Shown here piece by piece: positions 63,396 through 64,000 of a stretch of 64,000 nucleotides of DNA. The notes under the pieces are model-generated. The model was not told the origin of the DNA. It did no database searches and saw only the letters and a program-made list of their open reading frames with translations. The position numbers were made by a program, and so were the translations under genes. How positions within the stretch are numbered: the stretch's first letter is position 1; the number at the start of each line of letters is the position of its first letter. The DNA is from Paramecium tetraurelia (taxonomy: Eukaryota; Ciliophora; Oligohymenophorea; Peniculida; Parameciidae): NCBI RefSeq assembly GCF_000165425.1, contig NW_001798989.1:603687-667686 (forward strand), written 5' to 3'.

Positions 63396-63929
63396 TCATT
63401 ACCGGCGGCCCCTTTTGATGTGCATGAGGCCGGTATTCATAAGGCAGGAGTGTTTGAATATTTATAATTTGTCCCATGTTTCAATACAGAACGGGCAGAT
63501 CATTTTCTCGTCCATGGATAGCCTAGCTAGGCCTTAACTTCTAAGTATCTTGTTCATCCTTGATACAATTTTCTTAAGTTCTCCCTTAAAGTTATTTTAG
63601 AAGGTTTTAAAATATCATTATCTTACCCCTTTTACCTTTTGGATTATTTCCGCTAGCAGGTACTCGTCTTTGGTCCTCGAGTCGGCATAAATGATCATCT
63701 CTGATCCCACATAGATGGCGTCCAAGAAAACCAGTAGGCCTTGTGTTATCTTACTAACTGTGTTTCCTAAGTCCAATTCAAATTAGAATTCTTCTATAAG
63801 TTATTTTCTAATTTCACTGAATTCGAATTCTCTATCCTTCTCATATTGTTCCCATGTTCTTCTTGTTGGCGAGGTTAGGGACTGATAATTAAGCTGCAGA
63901 AGAGAATTGCAGTTAATTAGAGGCTCCAT
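63396..63929 (-). CDS. small CxxC protein in a GC-rich locus
   Basis: Two exons with a 42-nt intron (63585-63626, ending AAG) give 163 residues: MEPLINCNSLLQLNYQSLTS, a helical middle (WEQYEKDREFEFSEIRKQLI; LGNTVSKITQGLLVFLDAIY) and a C-terminal zinc-like site KMICPFCIETWDKLQIFKHS ending in C-L and RRGRR-type basic residues. The CxxC...H..C pattern suggests a single small zinc site rather than a full RING. Codon use (CTC, GCC, CTG, CCG, TCG) is richer in G/C than any neighbour. The sequence upstream (63935-64000) is built of TTGGATTTGA-like repeats. Confidence 0.7.
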
Positions 63930-64000
63930 TCGGCTCCATGGTTTGGATTTGAAATTGGATTTGGATTTGAATTTTGAGTTTGATGGACCGCTGCTACGAC

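Overview
The window reads as AT-rich ciliate nuclear DNA, most like a Paramecium macronuclear scaffold (150 Ns at 52864-53013). Long reading frames open up only if TAA and TAG are read as glutamine and TGA is the sole stop, and genes are cut by tiny introns (mostly 21-34 nt, GTA...TAG, with a notable minority ending AAG). Under the standard code nearly every gene here is shattered, so all calls below use the ciliate code (table 6) and hand-placed introns. In most multi-exon calls the spliced length is a multiple of three, which supports the joins.

Layout. 0-10 kb: tail of a cut gene, a small helix-turn-helix-like protein, an IPP-isomerase/YfcD-like Nudix protein, a coiled-coil protein, a B-box zinc-finger protein, an acylation-signal MORN-repeat protein, and a protein kinase with a long Q/N-rich hexapeptide-repeat tail. 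9.7-24 kb: a GFG/NUDT6-type pre-Nudix protein lacking a Nudix box, a long coiled-coil protein, a CAMK-like kinase, small orphans, a dual-specificity phosphatase, a phospholipase D, another coiled-coil protein, a broken small gene and an orphan. 25-31 kb: a 2,012-residue cysteine-rich surface protein with DUF4215 repeats and a multi-pass C-terminus. 31.5-33.5 kb: a multiply frameshifted ARP5 (INO80-complex actin-related) pseudogene. 34-37 kb: decayed sequence, then an SP-RING (PIAS/Siz-like SUMO ligase) gene. 37.3-46.5 kb: mostly decayed coding sequence and gaps, one small intact gene, and a frameshifted large membrane-protein pseudogene. 47-57 kb: a MATE transporter, a WD40 protein, an orphan, a gap-truncated double-VWA protein, and a YwqK/MORN-variant repeat protein whose introns recur at equivalent repeat positions. 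58-62.5 kb: a second, shorter DUF4215 surface protein. 63.4-64 kb: a relatively GC-rich locus with a small CxxC protein.

There is no operon logic; neighbours are unrelated eukaryotic genes on both strands. Themes are signalling (two kinases, DSP phosphatase, PLD), membrane/surface proteins (two DUF4215 giants, MATE, a membrane-receptor pseudogene) and nuclear regulation (SP-RING ligase, dead ARP5). The most unusual items are the Q/N-repeat kinase, the repeat protein built from phase-2 exon pairs, two Nudix proteins with damaged or absent catalytic boxes, and a 13-kb stretch rich in pseudogenes. No tRNA, rRNA, CRISPR or transposon was recognised.
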